Source of the DNA: CAYMTN01 sp964393335 | GTDB lineage: Bacteria > Chloroflexota > Anaerolineae > Aggregatilineales > Aggregatilineaceae | Length of the DNA stretch: 41,650 nucleotides | Assembly (NCBI GenBank): GCA_964393335.1 | Contig: CAYMTN010000018.1 | Span: 1 to 41,650, forward strand | Direction of reading: 5' to 3' | Shown here: positions 16,948-25,483 of the stretch, piece after piece | How the letters are laid out: every line of letters begins with the position of its first letter | Numbering within the stretch: position 1 is the first letter of the stretch | Translations under genes and position numbers: made by a program | The notes under the pieces: model-generated | What the model was told of the DNA's origin: nothing | Database searches by the model: none | What the model saw: only the letters and a program-made list of their open reading frames with translations

Positions 16948-18108
16948 TCAAATCTTCGCGCGGCCTGCCGTGCGTGCCGAGAGGAAAACGACCGTGACCG
17001 CGAACGCCACCAGCACCAGCAGCGACCGCCACACGTCCAGCAGCGAGTCGCCGGTGATCATCACAGCCCGCAGCGCGCGGGTGGCGTTGGTCAGCGGCAT
17101 GACCTCCGCGATGGGTTGCAGCCAGCGAGGCATATCCGCGACCTGCCATATCACGCCGCCCAACAGGCCCTGTGACGTGATCACCAGCGGGATGAACTGC
17201 AACACCTGGAACTCGTTTTGCGCGAACGTGCTCAAAAAGATGCCCAGGTTCACCGACAGCACGACCAGCAGCGCCTCCACGACGAAAATATTCAGCAAGT
17301 TGCCCGCGTAGTGGATGTCCAGCACAAACACCGTGAACAGCAGCGTCACCACACCTTGCAGCAGGCCGAAGACCAGGAAACCCAACATGTAGCCGATGAT
17401 GATTTCGTGCGGGCGGATGGGCGTCGCCTGCAGGCGTTCCAGTGTCCCGGCGACGCGCTCGCGCAGAAACGAGATACACGTCAGCAGGAACACGAAAAAG
17501 AAAACGAAAAAGCCGATCAACGCGGGTGCCATGTAATCGAGCGTGTCGTACTGCGGCCCGCCGTGCAGGTACGTTGCGTCCAGCGTGGTCGTGAAGTCGG
17601 CAGCGGGTGACGAGGCGCTCGCCGCCGCCGGGGACCCGGCCAGCGCGAGCGTGTTGGCGGCTTGCAGCGCGACACGTTCGAACATCGTGTTCAGCCGTTC
17701 GGCGATCATCGGGTTCGAGCCTTCATACTCGATGTGCAGCGCCAGCGCACGTGTCTGGATCACGCTTTGGGTGAAGTCCGGCCCGACGGTGATCACGGCG
17801 TCTACCTTGCCCGCTTTGATCTGGCGCTGCGCTTCGTCGGCGGTCAGGCTGCGGGTATCGAACTCGCTGAAGCTCTGCATCACGGCGATCAGGCGGTCGC
17901 CCAGGTTGACGCTGGTCCCGGCCAGCGAAAACCCGGCGTCATTGTTGACGATGGCTACCGCCAGCGTCCCCTGCTCGGAGCGGATCAGGATGCCCAAAAA
18001 GCTGAGCAAAACGACGGGGACGACTACCATCAGGGCCATCGTGCGGCGGTCGGCGCGAATCTGGTTGATCACACGCTGCGCCAGAATCCGGCTGCGGTTA
18101 GTGTTCAT
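16948..18108 (-). CDS. ABC-2 type transporter permease
   Basis: A 386-residue ABC exporter permease. The N-terminal helix (LMVVVPVVLLSFLGIL) is followed by a large extracytoplasmic domain (about 45-200) and five or so C-terminal helices (e.g. LIGFFVFFFVFLLTCISF) with the conserved cytoplasmic segment RERVAGTLERLQATPIRPHE. This architecture matches multidrug or linearmycin-type ABC-2 efflux permeases. The ATG at 18108 lies inside the end of the ATPase gene (ATGAACACTAA), so the two are translationally coupled, and a longer reading from 18138 is unlikely. It is the last gene of the TetR-ATPase-permease operon. Confidence 0.9.
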   Translation of the reverse strand: MNTNRSRILAQRVINQIRADRRTMALMVVVPVVLLSFLGILIRSEQGTLAVAIVNNDAGFSLAGTSVNLGDRLIAVMQSFSEFDTRSLTADEAQRQIKAGKVDAVITVGPDFTQSVIQTRALALHIEYEGSNPMIAERLNTMFERVALQAANTLALAGSPAAASASSPAADFTTTLDATYLHGGPQYDTLDYMAPALIGFFVFFFVFLLTCISFLRERVAGTLERLQATPIRPHEIIIGYMLGFLVFGLLQGVVTLLFTVFVLDIHYAGNLLNIFVVEALLVVLSVNLGIFLSTFAQNEFQVLQFIPLVITSQGLLGGVIWQVADMPRWLQPIAEVMPLTNATRALRAVMITGDSLLDVWRSLLVLVAFAVTVVFLSARTAGRAKI

Positions 18109-18832
18109 GGCTGTTGGTGACCCCTTTCCGGGCGGCAAAGTGCAAAAAGGCGGCTTCGAGATCGGCGGTATCTGCTTCGGCGCGCAGGCTGTCCGCTGTG
18201 CCCTCAGCGATCAACTGGCCGCTGCGCACAAAACCCAACCGGTCGCAGCGCTCGGCTTCGTCCATGACATGACTCGATACCAGCAGCGTGATACCGCGTC
18301 CCGTCATGGCGCGGAAGTGCTCCCAAAACTGGAAGCGGAGCTGCGGATCGACGCCGACTGTCGGCTCGTCCAGCAGGATCAGGTCGGGGCGGTGGGGCAG
18401 CACCGTCGCCAGCGACACGCGCTGCCGCATCCCGCCGGAGAGCGTGCTGACGCGGCTGTGGGCGCGATCCGCCAGATCGACAAATGCAATCGCTTCGGCG
18501 ATGGCGTCTTTGTCGCGGCAGCCCATCAACCCGGCGAAAAACGCGACGTTCTGCCACACGGTCAGCTCGTTGTACAGCGCCGACGCCTGCGTCATGTAGC
18601 CGATGCGTGACAGGATCGTCTTATCCGGCATGGGCTGGTCCAGCACGGTCACGCTGCCGGAATCCGGCGTGTGCAGCCCGACGATGGTCCGGATCAGCGT
18701 GCTTTTTCCGGCTCCGTTCGGGCCGAGCAGGCCGTAAATCTCGCCGGTTCGCACCTGGAGGCTGAGTCCTTGCAGCGCGTGCACGCTGCCGAACCGTTTA
18801 TACACGTTGCTTACTTCGACTGCGTGTTCCAT
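18098..18832 (-). CDS. ABC exporter ATP-binding protein
   Basis: A 244-residue ABC ATPase. Walker A is GPNGAGKST, the signature is LSGGMRQRV, Walker B is LILLDEPTVG, and the switch His is in SSHVMDEAE. The D-loop and 'DEPTVGVDP' style is typical of ABC-2 exporters (CcmA/DrrA type). It drives export through the coupled permease. An AAGGAT ribosome site is nine bases before the ATG; the TetR stop is only six bases upstream, so all three genes are co-transcribed. Confidence 0.93.
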   Translation of the reverse strand: MEHAVEVSNVYKRFGSVHALQGLSLQVRTGEIYGLLGPNGAGKSTLIRTIVGLHTPDSGSVTVLDQPMPDKTILSRIGYMTQASALYNELTVWQNVAFFAGLMGCRDKDAIAEAIAFVDLADRAHSRVSTLSGGMRQRVSLATVLPHRPDLILLDEPTVGVDPQLRFQFWEHFRAMTGRGITLLVSSHVMDEAERCDRLGFVRSGQLIAEGTADSLRAEADTADLEAAFLHFAARKGVTNSHEH

Positions 18833-18838
18833 TCGTGT

Positions 18839-19474
18839 TTATCCTTTGGGCGATGTGTCCTGGACATCCGGGTCCGCGATGCCGTACAGCAGCGTATGGG
18901 CGATGTGGCCGGCCCATTCGTCGGGCGAATACGCTGAAAAGAGGGTGGTCGCCGCGATACGATCAGTGACCATGTAACCGATCACCAGGCTCGCCATGAC
19001 GCGCAGCCACACGATCGAATCGATCGGTTTCAGGCCCGGCAGCCCTCTCAGGCGCTCGATCAACTGCATCACGTGTGGGAACAGCCTGGTTTCCAGCAGG
19101 TGACGCATGTTCTTCCCTTCAAACTCGCGCATGTCGATCTGCGCCAGTTGGATGAAATCGTAGTGCTGAGGCATGATCGTGAAAACCTGTTGCAGCGCCC
19201 GGTACATGAAGTCCGGCGCAGTGGTGACGCCTTCGAAGGCGTCTGTCAGCGCGCCGAACAGGTCCGGGTAGGGGTTGCGCTCCTCGATCAACGCCTCAAA
19301 AATCGCCTCCTTGTTGGGGAAGTGGTTGTACAGCCCGGCGACGGCGCGGTTCCCGGCTTCGCGGGCGATGGCGCGCATGCTGGTGCCGTGATAACCCTGC
19401 GCCACGAACAGGCGGCGGGCGGCGTCCAGAATGTCGATGCGGGTCTGGTCACCTTTCGATAGGGGTTCGGTCAT
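18839..19474 (-). CDS. TetR/AcrR-family transcriptional regulator of the ABC exporter
   Basis: A 211-residue TetR repressor. The N-terminal helix-turn-helix (about 10-60) reads ILDAARRLFVAQGYHGTSM, IAREAGNRAVAGLYNHF and NKEAIFEAL, typical of the family; the C-terminal ligand-binding part is variable. It probably represses its own operon and is released by an exported compound. The ATG has AAAGGA seven bases upstream. A promoter and palindromic operator are visible at 19584-19635. The next gene begins six bases after its stop. Confidence 0.92.
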   Translation of the reverse strand: MTEPLSKGDQTRIDILDAARRLFVAQGYHGTSMRAIAREAGNRAVAGLYNHFPNKEAIFEALIEERNPYPDLFGALTDAFEGVTTAPDFMYRALQQVFTIMPQHYDFIQLAQIDMREFEGKNMRHLLETRLFPHVMQLIERLRGLPGLKPIDSIVWLRVMASLVIGYMVTDRIAATTLFSAYSPDEWAGHIAHTLLYGIADPDVQDTSPKG

Positions 19475-19492
19475 CGATGGTCCTTTCAGGAA

Positions 19493-19525
19493 ACAGCTTT
19501 CAGCGGTCAGCGATCTGTCGTCAGC
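19493..19525. repeat. Degenerate 'CAGCGGTCAGCGATC' repeat, left copy
   Basis: The stretch beginning ACAGCTTTCAGCGGTCAGCG repeats the unit (T)CAGCG(G/A)T at about 7-8 base steps. An inverted relative lies at 19729-19762 and a direct relative at 39243-39272. Confidence 0.65.
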
Positions 19526-19551
19526 ATACCGGTAGGGGCGCTGCCGCCCAT

Positions 19552-19600
19552 CGTTCGTTCATTATCGATTGTGTCAAAAAAAAGAACGAACGACCGTTCA
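19552..19600. promoter_or_regulatory. Predicted TetR operator (GAACG-AC-CGTTC and flanking inverted repeat)
   Basis: GAACGACCGTTC (19588-19599) is a 12-base palindrome with 5-base arms, just after the -10 box of the tetR promoter. In addition CGTTCGTTC (19552-19560) is the exact inverse of GAACGAACG (19584-19592), 23 bases apart, so two repressor sites may be present. Position at the transcription start fits autorepression. Confidence 0.65.
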
Positions 19601-19607
19601 TTTTTAG

Positions 19608-19635
19608 AGTATATACCCGTTTGGAGCGGTGTCAA
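19608..19635 (-). promoter_or_regulatory. Promoter of the tetR-ABC export operon
   Basis: Reading the minus strand, TTGACA (19630-19635) is perfect and TATACT (19608-19613) is one base from consensus, with a 16-base spacer. Transcription should start near 19601, directly next to the palindrome at 19588-19599, leaving a leader of about 125 bases before the TetR ATG at 19474. Confidence 0.78.
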
Positions 19636-19728
19636 GCAACCCATTCGTGATAACCCTAATCATGAAACAGCAGTCTGGTGTATGATCAGGGATACGCGCG
19701 ACTGGCGGGTGCCGCTCGCCGCTTGCTT

Positions 19729-19762
19729 ACAGCTTTTCGCTGACCGCTGATCGCTGAAAGCT
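19729..19762. repeat. Degenerate 'CAGCGGTCAGCGATC' repeat, right inverted copy
   Basis: The sequence ACAGCTTTTCGCTGACCGCT followed by GATCGCTGAAAGCT is, on the opposite strand, a relative of the 19493-19525 copy (AGCTTTCAGCGATCAGCGGT). The two copies bracket the promoter region between tetR and the TIR gene in inverted orientation. Confidence 0.65.
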
Positions 19763-19783
19763 AAACTCAAAGGAGTGGCCGCG

Positions 19784-20776
19784 ATGAAGATTTTCATAAG
19801 TTATAGCAGCCAAAACCGGGCCGCCGTCAAGGCGCTGGTCGCCGACCTGATCAGCCTGGAACATGACGTCTGGTTCGATCAGGAACTATCCGGCGGGCAG
19901 GTGTGGTGGGATACCATTTTGAGCCAGATTCGGGCGTGTGACCTGTGTATCTTCGCCGTGACCGGCCACGCGATCCGCTCTGGCCCGTGCAAGCTCGAAT
20001 ACACCTACGCCTACGAACTGAACAAGCCGATCCTGCCCGTGCTGCTGTCCGAGGACGTGACGATCACGCTGCTGCCCGTCATTTTGCAGGAGCGGCAGTT
20101 TGTGAACTACATCAACCAGGACAAAGCCGCGCTGCTGGCCCTGAACAACGCCATCCGCAACACGCCGCCCGCGCCGCCGCTGCCGCAGGTCTTACCGGAC
20201 CCGCCGGACGCGCCGATCTCGCCGCTGGCGGCGCTGCAAGCCGAGATCGAGCAGCCGGAGCTGTCGTATGACGAGCAGGTCGGGCTGTTCCACCGCATCA
20301 AGGACCACATTGACGACCCGGAAACGCACGACGCGGCGCTGCTGCTGATGCAGGAGCTTGAGCAGCATCCCGCGCTGCTGGCGGCGGTCTTCAAGGAGAT
20401 CAACACGTACCTCTCGACCGTGACGCCGGGCCGCGTGCCGCGCGTCGAACCGCAACACGACGTGCCCGCCGCGCCGCCGCCCGATCAACCGCCGCCCGCC
20501 GGACTGGCTGCGATCAGCGTGCGCCGCGTCAGCTCATGGGGAGCCAGGATGCGCGAATATGGCGTTCGCATCGATGGGCAGAAGGTCGGCAGTGTGGGCA
20601 ACGACCAGATTCTGACGTTCGACGTCACGCCCGGCCCGCACAGCGTGCACGTCCAGGTGGACTGGATCAAGAGTGATGTCCAGACGGTTGACCTGGCCCC
20701 CGGCGAGACGGTCCACCTCGTGACGAAATGGCAGCACGGCGCGTTGGGCGGCAAACTGCTCCTCGAACGGGACTAG
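19784..20776 (+). CDS. TIR-domain protein with C-terminal beta domain
   Basis: A 330-residue soluble protein. The TIR domain (about 1-130) begins MKIFISYSSQN, has DVWFDQELSGGQVWW, and the segment SGPCKLEYTYA, where E72 is at the place of the catalytic Glu of NAD-cleaving TIR enzymes. A Pro-rich link and a helical part (about 140-215) follow, then after a second Pro-rich link a C-terminal domain (about 243-330) of beta strands (YGVRIDGQKVGSV, GPHSVHVQVDW) that resembles PEGA-like modules. TIR proteins act in NAD depletion, signalling or protein scaffolding; the role here is unknown. ATG 19784 is preferred to GTG 19775 because AAGGAG has correct spacing to it. The stop overlaps the convergent gene by four bases (CTAG). 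Confidence 0.82.
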   Translation: MKIFISYSSQNRAAVKALVADLISLEHDVWFDQELSGGQVWWDTILSQIRACDLCIFAVTGHAIRSGPCKLEYTYAYELNKPILPVLLSEDVTITLLPVILQERQFVNYINQDKAALLALNNAIRNTPPAPPLPQVLPDPPDAPISPLAALQAEIEQPELSYDEQVGLFHRIKDHIDDPETHDAALLLMQELEQHPALLAAVFKEINTYLSTVTPGRVPRVEPQHDVPAAPPPDQPPPAGLAAISVRRVSSWGARMREYGVRIDGQKVGSVGNDQILTFDVTPGPHSVHVQVDWIKSDVQTVDLAPGETVHLVTKWQHGALGGKLLLERD

Positions 20777-21840
20777 CCGCCGCCGGGCGGTGCCCATACA
20801 CTCACGTTGATCGATTCGGACAGGGCATCCAACACGAGATCGCCGTACACAAGAACCGTCCCGTCCTCACCGGACGGCACGACCGCGACCGACCCTTCCA
20901 GCGCGGCGGAACTGTCTTGCGTCGGTTCTTCGCTCCACAGCGGATTGCCCGCGTAGCGCGTCCAGGTGATGCCGTCCGGACTGGTCGCATACCCGTACCC
21001 GGTGAACTGCGTCCCGTCTGCTCCCTGGTAGAGCATGTGCCAGCCGCCGCCCGCCTGCCACACGTCAAAGTTGGTCAAAAAATGATCCCAGGCGTCCGCA
21101 TCGCCGGGCTGGAAGATAGCATCCGACTCGGCAAAGGCGCGTTCAGTGGTGGCCGGATCGTCGTAGCGCTGCCAGGTCGCGCCATCGGGTGAGGTCGCCA
21201 GCCCGTACAGTGTGCCGCGCGTATCGCCGCCGCCGAAATACATCCGGTAGCCGTCACCGGCAGCCAGCACGACCGGCCCGATCACCCAGCGATTATCCCA
21301 GCGGCGCGACCCGCCCACATCCAGCGCTGGCGCGTCGTCGACCGTCCAGGGGCCATCCGGCGTGGCAGCGGTCGCCCGCCAGATCGCGCTGTGGGAATAG
21401 GTGCCCGTTGCCGGGAACAGCGTGAAATACAGCATCCACGTATCGCCCACGACGATCACGGCGCTGGCTGCGACGCTGGCATACGGATTCATGGTGTCCA
21501 CGTCTGCCCCGACGATCAACGGATTAGCGGCGTCTTTGGTCCAGGTGATGCCGTCCGGGCTGGTGGCATGGCCGATGGCAATCGGGTCGATAAATTTCTT
21601 CGTGCTGCCGTTATAAAACATGTGATAGACGCCGTCATATTCGATCACGTCGCCCACCGCGACGTAATCCGAGTCCCAGGCTCCTTCGTCCCCGATGGTC
21701 AGCGCCGGGGACGCCTGGGGCGGGTTCAGGTCGCCATCCTGGCGGGCGAAACCGGTCCCGGTCAGACCGAGCACGGTGATCAGTGTGAGGACAAGCGCAA
21801 TGGCGCGCCCGACGGCGCGGGTAGTTGTGTGGCGGTGCAT
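20773..21840 (-). CDS. Secreted five-bladed beta-propeller protein, glycosidase-like
   Basis: A 355-residue exported protein. A signal peptide (AIALVLTLITVLGLTGTGFA) precedes repeats of the type 'YHMFYNGS ... IGHATSPDGITW', 'WMLYFT', 'YRMYFGGG ... GLATSPDGATW' and 'WHMLYQGA ... GYATSPDGITW'. Such blades are found in GH43/GH32/GH130-type five-bladed propellers. I cannot place the catalytic acids with confidence, so it may be a glycosidase or an inactive relative. The start is excellent: AAGGAGG stands 8 bases before the ATG. It is transcribed alone and ends on the TIR gene. Confidence 0.75.
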   Translation of the reverse strand: MHRHTTTRAVGRAIALVLTLITVLGLTGTGFARQDGDLNPPQASPALTIGDEGAWDSDYVAVGDVIEYDGVYHMFYNGSTKKFIDPIAIGHATSPDGITWTKDAANPLIVGADVDTMNPYASVAASAVIVVGDTWMLYFTLFPATGTYSHSAIWRATAATPDGPWTVDDAPALDVGGSRRWDNRWVIGPVVLAAGDGYRMYFGGGDTRGTLYGLATSPDGATWQRYDDPATTERAFAESDAIFQPGDADAWDHFLTNFDVWQAGGGWHMLYQGADGTQFTGYGYATSPDGITWTRYAGNPLWSEEPTQDSSAALEGSVAVVPSGEDGTVLVYGDLVLDALSESINVSVWAPPGGG

Positions 21841-21928
21841 GAGTACCTCCTTAGTGTGGTGACTGGTGATCGGTGAGTAGTTGTTGGTAGTTAGTTTTTA
21901 CCGGAAGCAGGGCGCGCGGTCAACTGCG

Positions 21929-21946
21929 GTACCCTCCGAAGGGTAC
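21929..21946. promoter_or_regulatory. GTACCCT inverted repeat upstream of the acyltransferase gene
   Basis: GTACCCT (21929-21935) and AGGGTAC (21940-21946) form a perfect 7-base inverted repeat around CCGA. Two -10-like boxes follow, GATAAT (21954-21959) and TACAAT (21964-21969), about 45-60 bases before the start at 22013. It may be an operator. A GGTGA/GTTGGTAGTTAG low-complexity run at 21857-21897 lies beside it. Confidence 0.4.
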
Positions 21947-22012
21947 ATCCGGCGATAATCGGCTACAATGGGGGCGTATCCGTTAACGCGCTGTGCCCAA
22001 GGAGCCTCTCCC

Positions 22013-23275
22013 ATGCGCAGACAAATGTGGATGCCCGAAATCGGCGTCTGGGGTCGGGGCAAAATCGCCGCTCATTTTGCACTGGCCGCCCATGTCGAAG
22101 GCCAGATTACGACTGATCAGTTACAGGATGCCGTGCAGCGCCTGACGCGCCGGCATCCGCTGCTGACCGCGCGAGTCGTGGCTGAACCAGACTACACCTA
22201 TTGGTTTGATACCGACGATACGGCTCCCATCGAAACTCGGATCGTGCCACGCGATGACGATTCGACGTGGCTCACTGCTGCCGCTGAAACCGTCGGCCCG
22301 CCGTTCGACTCTGAGCGGGGACCACTGGCGCGTGTGACGCTGGTCCAATCAGCAGATCGGTGCGAAATCATTCTGGCGGTGCATCACTGCCTCGCAGATG
22401 GATTATCGGCGGCGTATGCGCTGCACGATTTGCTGGTCTTACTCGGCGATCCGGCGGCGGACCTCCCGGCCCTGAATGTGTCACGCTGTCCGGCGGATCT
22501 TTTGCCGCGCTGGATTCGCACGCTGGCCGGTATCGTTCCGATACGACTCGTCTTTCCGGCCCTGCGCCAATCAGGACCGGTGCCTCCCATCCCCGATTTC
22601 ACCACCAAAACCGGCGATTTTCACATCCTCGCGTGGGCGCTATCGCCGGAACGAACGCACGACATCGTCGCGCGGGGACAGTCCGAAGGTGTCACCGTTA
22701 ACAGCACAATTTCGACGGCCTTCGTGCGGGCCTGGGCCGATGTCACGGGCGGCGAATCGCACAGCGTCTCTGGCCCGGTTTCCTTGCGCGATTATTTCAC
22801 CGAACCGGTTGGCATGGCGCTCGCACTGATGGTCTGGACGTTTAACAAAGTGACGTTCCCCAATGCGCTGAACGTCCCCTTCTGGGATCAGGCACGCCAG
22901 TTCCAGCGCGATTTCACGCGGCAGATTTCCACTTTCAAACTCACGTTTCCAATCGCGGTCGGGCATCGTGTGGTGAGCCGCTATCCGCTGGAACGACTGG
23001 TAGCCGCATTTGACATGGAGGAGGCAAACAGCCATACGGTCTCAATCACCAATCTGGGGCGGTTGCCGGTGGAAGCTGCATACGGCCCCCTGCGTCTGGT
23101 GGGCTTCTACGGGCCGCTGCTGGATGCCGACGACAAGGAAGTGGTGATCGGTATCGCCACCACGAACGGGTCACTCGCCTTTGCGATGACCTTTCGTGAG
23201 CCGGTACTCGCGCCCGCCACCGCCGAGAAAATCCGCGAGGCCGCACACGCACAGCTTGATGCGGCGCTCTCCTGA
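22013..23275 (+). CDS. Condensation-domain / PapA-like acyltransferase
   Basis: A 420-residue protein with the BAHD/condensation fold. The catalytic HHxxxDG motif is present as VHHCLADGLSA (H124, H125, D129, G130), where the second His is the base. Later regions, GPVSLRDYF and TVSITNLGRLPVE, fit the lid and latch of alcohol acetyltransferase or PapA5-type enzymes, which move an acyl group from CoA or a carrier protein to an alcohol or amine. It is a free-standing enzyme; no NRPS or PKS gene is nearby. ATG 22013 has AAGGAG upstream; the longer frame from 21968 lacks a site. Confidence 0.8.
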   Translation: MRRQMWMPEIGVWGRGKIAAHFALAAHVEGQITTDQLQDAVQRLTRRHPLLTARVVAEPDYTYWFDTDDTAPIETRIVPRDDDSTWLTAAAETVGPPFDSERGPLARVTLVQSADRCEIILAVHHCLADGLSAAYALHDLLVLLGDPAADLPALNVSRCPADLLPRWIRTLAGIVPIRLVFPALRQSGPVPPIPDFTTKTGDFHILAWALSPERTHDIVARGQSEGVTVNSTISTAFVRAWADVTGGESHSVSGPVSLRDYFTEPVGMALALMVWTFNKVTFPNALNVPFWDQARQFQRDFTRQISTFKLTFPIAVGHRVVSRYPLERLVAAFDMEEANSHTVSITNLGRLPVEAAYGPLRLVGFYGPLLDADDKEVVIGIATTNGSLAFAMTFREPVLAPATAEKIREAAHAQLDAALS

Positions 23276-23300
23276 AGGTGATCGCTCCTGGTGCAGACGC

Positions 23301-23819
23301 CTATACCCGCCGGATCATGACCACGCGGCGATCAGGCGCGAGTCCGCGTGCGGTTTCGTCCGCGACGATGGCCCGCAGCCCGGCGCTGAGATCGGAATCC
23401 GGCAGCACGGCGAAACCCAGCCGCGCGTAAAAGGGCGCGTTCCAGGGGATATCACGCTCGGTGGTGAGGGATACCGAGGGCAGGCCGGAGTCCGCTGCCC
23501 AGGCGCAGACCTGTTCGACCAGCGCCCGACCGAGTCCGCGCCGCCCGTGATCGGGATGCACGTCGATCTCGTCCAGGTGGGCGTGACCGTCCACCAGTGA
23601 GACGACCGCAAACCCGACCGGCTGATCGTGCGCGTCCGCCGCGACCCACAGCCGCCCGGCACGCAGGTAGTCGCGCAGTGTGTCCGTTGACATCACCTCC
23701 GCCAGCACGTCAGCGGGCCACCCGGCCCCGGCGAACAGCGTATTCGCCGCGCGTTCGATGTCCGGCAGCGCGTCGATGTCGCTGACGCGGCCTGCGCGGA
23801 TCGTGTAACCGGATTCCAC
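23301..23819 (-). CDS. GNAT-family N-acetyltransferase
   Basis: A GNAT enzyme of about 172 residues that moves an acetyl group from acetyl-CoA to an amine. The core is complete: YTIRAGRVSDIDAL at the N-terminus, GFAVVSLVDGHAHLDEIDVHP as the beta4 strand, and the CoA-binding loop HPDHGRRGLGRAL, then WNAPFYARLGF near the end. A GTG at 23819 with AGGAG ten bases upstream is chosen; an ATG at 23846 would add nine residues but lacks a good site. The target is unknown. It converges on the acyltransferase gene with 25 bases between. Confidence 0.85.
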   Translation of the reverse strand: MESGYTIRAGRVSDIDALPDIERAANTLFAGAGWPADVLAEVMSTDTLRDYLRAGRLWVAADAHDQPVGFAVVSLVDGHAHLDEIDVHPDHGRRGLGRALVEQVCAWAADSGLPSVSLTTERDIPWNAPFYARLGFAVLPDSDLSAGLRAIVADETARGLAPDRRVVMIRRV

Positions 23820-23927
23820 GTTTATGCTGCTCCTGGCGGGTGTCATACCTGACGCTGGGCTGATTATGGCCCAACCCGCCGCCGGAGTCCAGCGACGGGG
23901 GGGAAGGGGGGAGTATCTCGCGTTAGG

Positions 23928-25172
23928 TCAATCGGGCAGCAGCGCCTGCAACATGAGGGCCGGGTTTTGCAGCAGGCCGCTCAACGCGCGGCAGGCAGCA
24001 CCGGTCACCGCCGCCGGTTCCGGCAGTTCGCCGGGTACGACGTTCAGACGCGCGGCGGCCTGCGGGACAGCCTGCTGCTGGATCACCTCGCGCAGCGGCC
24101 CCAACGCGATTTCCCCCGCCGCTTTCAGCTTGTGCCCGACGATGATCGCTTCCGGGTCGATCAGGTTGATGGCGTTGACCAGTCCCAACCCTAACGCCCG
24201 GCTGGCGTCGCGCAGCACGTCACACGCCAGCGGATCGCCCTGCTGCGCGGCTTCGATCACGTGGTCGAAGGTCAGGCCGGCCAGTCTGGGTCCGGCGGCG
24301 GTCGTGAGCATGGTGTCTGCGCCCGCCGCGTGAGCCTCCTGCACCTGCCGGATGATCGCCGGGCCGCTGCTGTATAACTCGACGCAGCCGTAATTGCCGC
24401 ACGGGCAGCGCGGCCCGTTACGGTCGATGCTGGTGTGGCCCAGTTCGGACGCGATCCCGCTGCCCGTGAAAAGCCGCCCGTCCAAAATGATGCCGGACCC
24501 CAACCCGCTGTGATTCTCGACGTAGACGAAATTATTGTAAGGGCGGCCCGCGCCCATCCAGTGCTCGGCCAGCGCGTTGGCGTTGGCGTCATTTTCGAGC
24601 CAGACGGGCAGGTTGAACGCCTGTTTGACGAGTTTGCCCAGGGGGAGGTGGCTCCACTCGCCGAAGTCCGGCGGGGCAAAGATCACGCCTTCTTCGACGC
24701 TCAAGGGGCCGGGCGACGTGATGCCAATCGCCAGAATGCGCGCCAGGTCGATGCCCGATTCGACGATGGTCTGCCGGATCAGGTGAATCAGCGTGTCGGC
24801 GGCGCTGCTGCCGAGGCGCGTGGTGACCGGGCATACCAGCAGGTTTTGCACGTGCAGCATCATGTCAAACAGGGCGATGCTCAGGTCCGTGCGCGAGATG
24901 TTGACGCCGATCAGGAAATGGCTGGTATCGGTAAAACTCAGCATCATCGGTCGCCGCCCGACGGTCTGCTCGCCGTAGCCGATTTCGTGCACGATGCCGG
25001 CGTTCAGTAATTCGGCGACGATGTTGGTCAGCGTGGCCGCCGTCAGCCGCGTATGAGCCGCCAGGTCCTTGCGGGAAACCGGCTGCATGCGCCACAACGT
25101 CTCGAGCACGGCGGCGCGGTTCTGCCACTTCACCGACTGGAGGTTCGCACCTCGGCGATTTGTCGAACGCAC
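23928..25172 (-). CDS. ROK-family transcriptional repressor (NagC/XylR type)
   Basis: A 414-residue regulator. The winged helix-turn-helix (about 15-75) reads SRKDLAAHTRLTAATLTNIVAELL. The ROK domain follows with the glucokinase-like segments GSGIILDGRLFTGSGIASELGH and the zinc cysteine cluster CPCGNYGC at about 257-265. Such proteins repress sugar-transport genes and respond to a sugar or sugar phosphate. It is divergent from the binding-protein gene at 25484, the usual layout for a local regulator. The GTG start has AAGGAT nine bases upstream. Confidence 0.9.
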   Translation of the reverse strand: MRSTNRRGANLQSVKWQNRAAVLETLWRMQPVSRKDLAAHTRLTAATLTNIVAELLNAGIVHEIGYGEQTVGRRPMMLSFTDTSHFLIGVNISRTDLSIALFDMMLHVQNLLVCPVTTRLGSSAADTLIHLIRQTIVESGIDLARILAIGITSPGPLSVEEGVIFAPPDFGEWSHLPLGKLVKQAFNLPVWLENDANANALAEHWMGAGRPYNNFVYVENHSGLGSGIILDGRLFTGSGIASELGHTSIDRNGPRCPCGNYGCVELYSSGPAIIRQVQEAHAAGADTMLTTAAGPRLAGLTFDHVIEAAQQGDPLACDVLRDASRALGLGLVNAINLIDPEAIIVGHKLKAAGEIALGPLREVIQQQAVPQAAARLNVVPGELPEPAAVTGAACRALSGLLQNPALMLQALLPD

Positions 25173-25483
25173 AGCACACCATCCTTATGGTTACCTGCGG
25201 TCCGGGGTTTCTCCGGCCAGCGAGGCCGACAGTTTGCGAGGAGGGGTGTGGATGGGTTGACTTTTGATCCAAACTGTATTACCATTTTATCAAATTGATT
25301 AAGTAAATACAAGCAGCTCATTTCCCCCTCGTACAACCTGCGAGCTGAGTCACCTGAACCGCTAGCTGACGATCTGGCGTATGGCCTGGTGAAAGGAGTT
25401 TCGACCCCTGATATTTACCCAAACCATCCCGATATATACCACACTCTAGATTGGCGTTTAGTTATTCACAAGGAGTCTGACCC
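25173..25483. promoter_or_regulatory. Divergent control region of the ROK regulator and sugar transporter, with candidate operator
   Basis: About 310 bases without a gene. ATCAA-A-TTGAT (25289-25299) is an 11-base inverted repeat in an AT-rich patch (25270-25322) and is the best operator candidate for the ROK protein. An AT-rich TATATA box near 25433 could be part of the transporter promoter but no clear -35 goes with it. Confidence 0.5.

Noticed and set aside
19784..20776. TIR gene as part of a known phage-defence operon
   Set aside because: No Thoeris, CBASS, STAND or nuclease partner is adjacent; neighbours are an efflux operon and a secreted protein, so no defence system is claimed.
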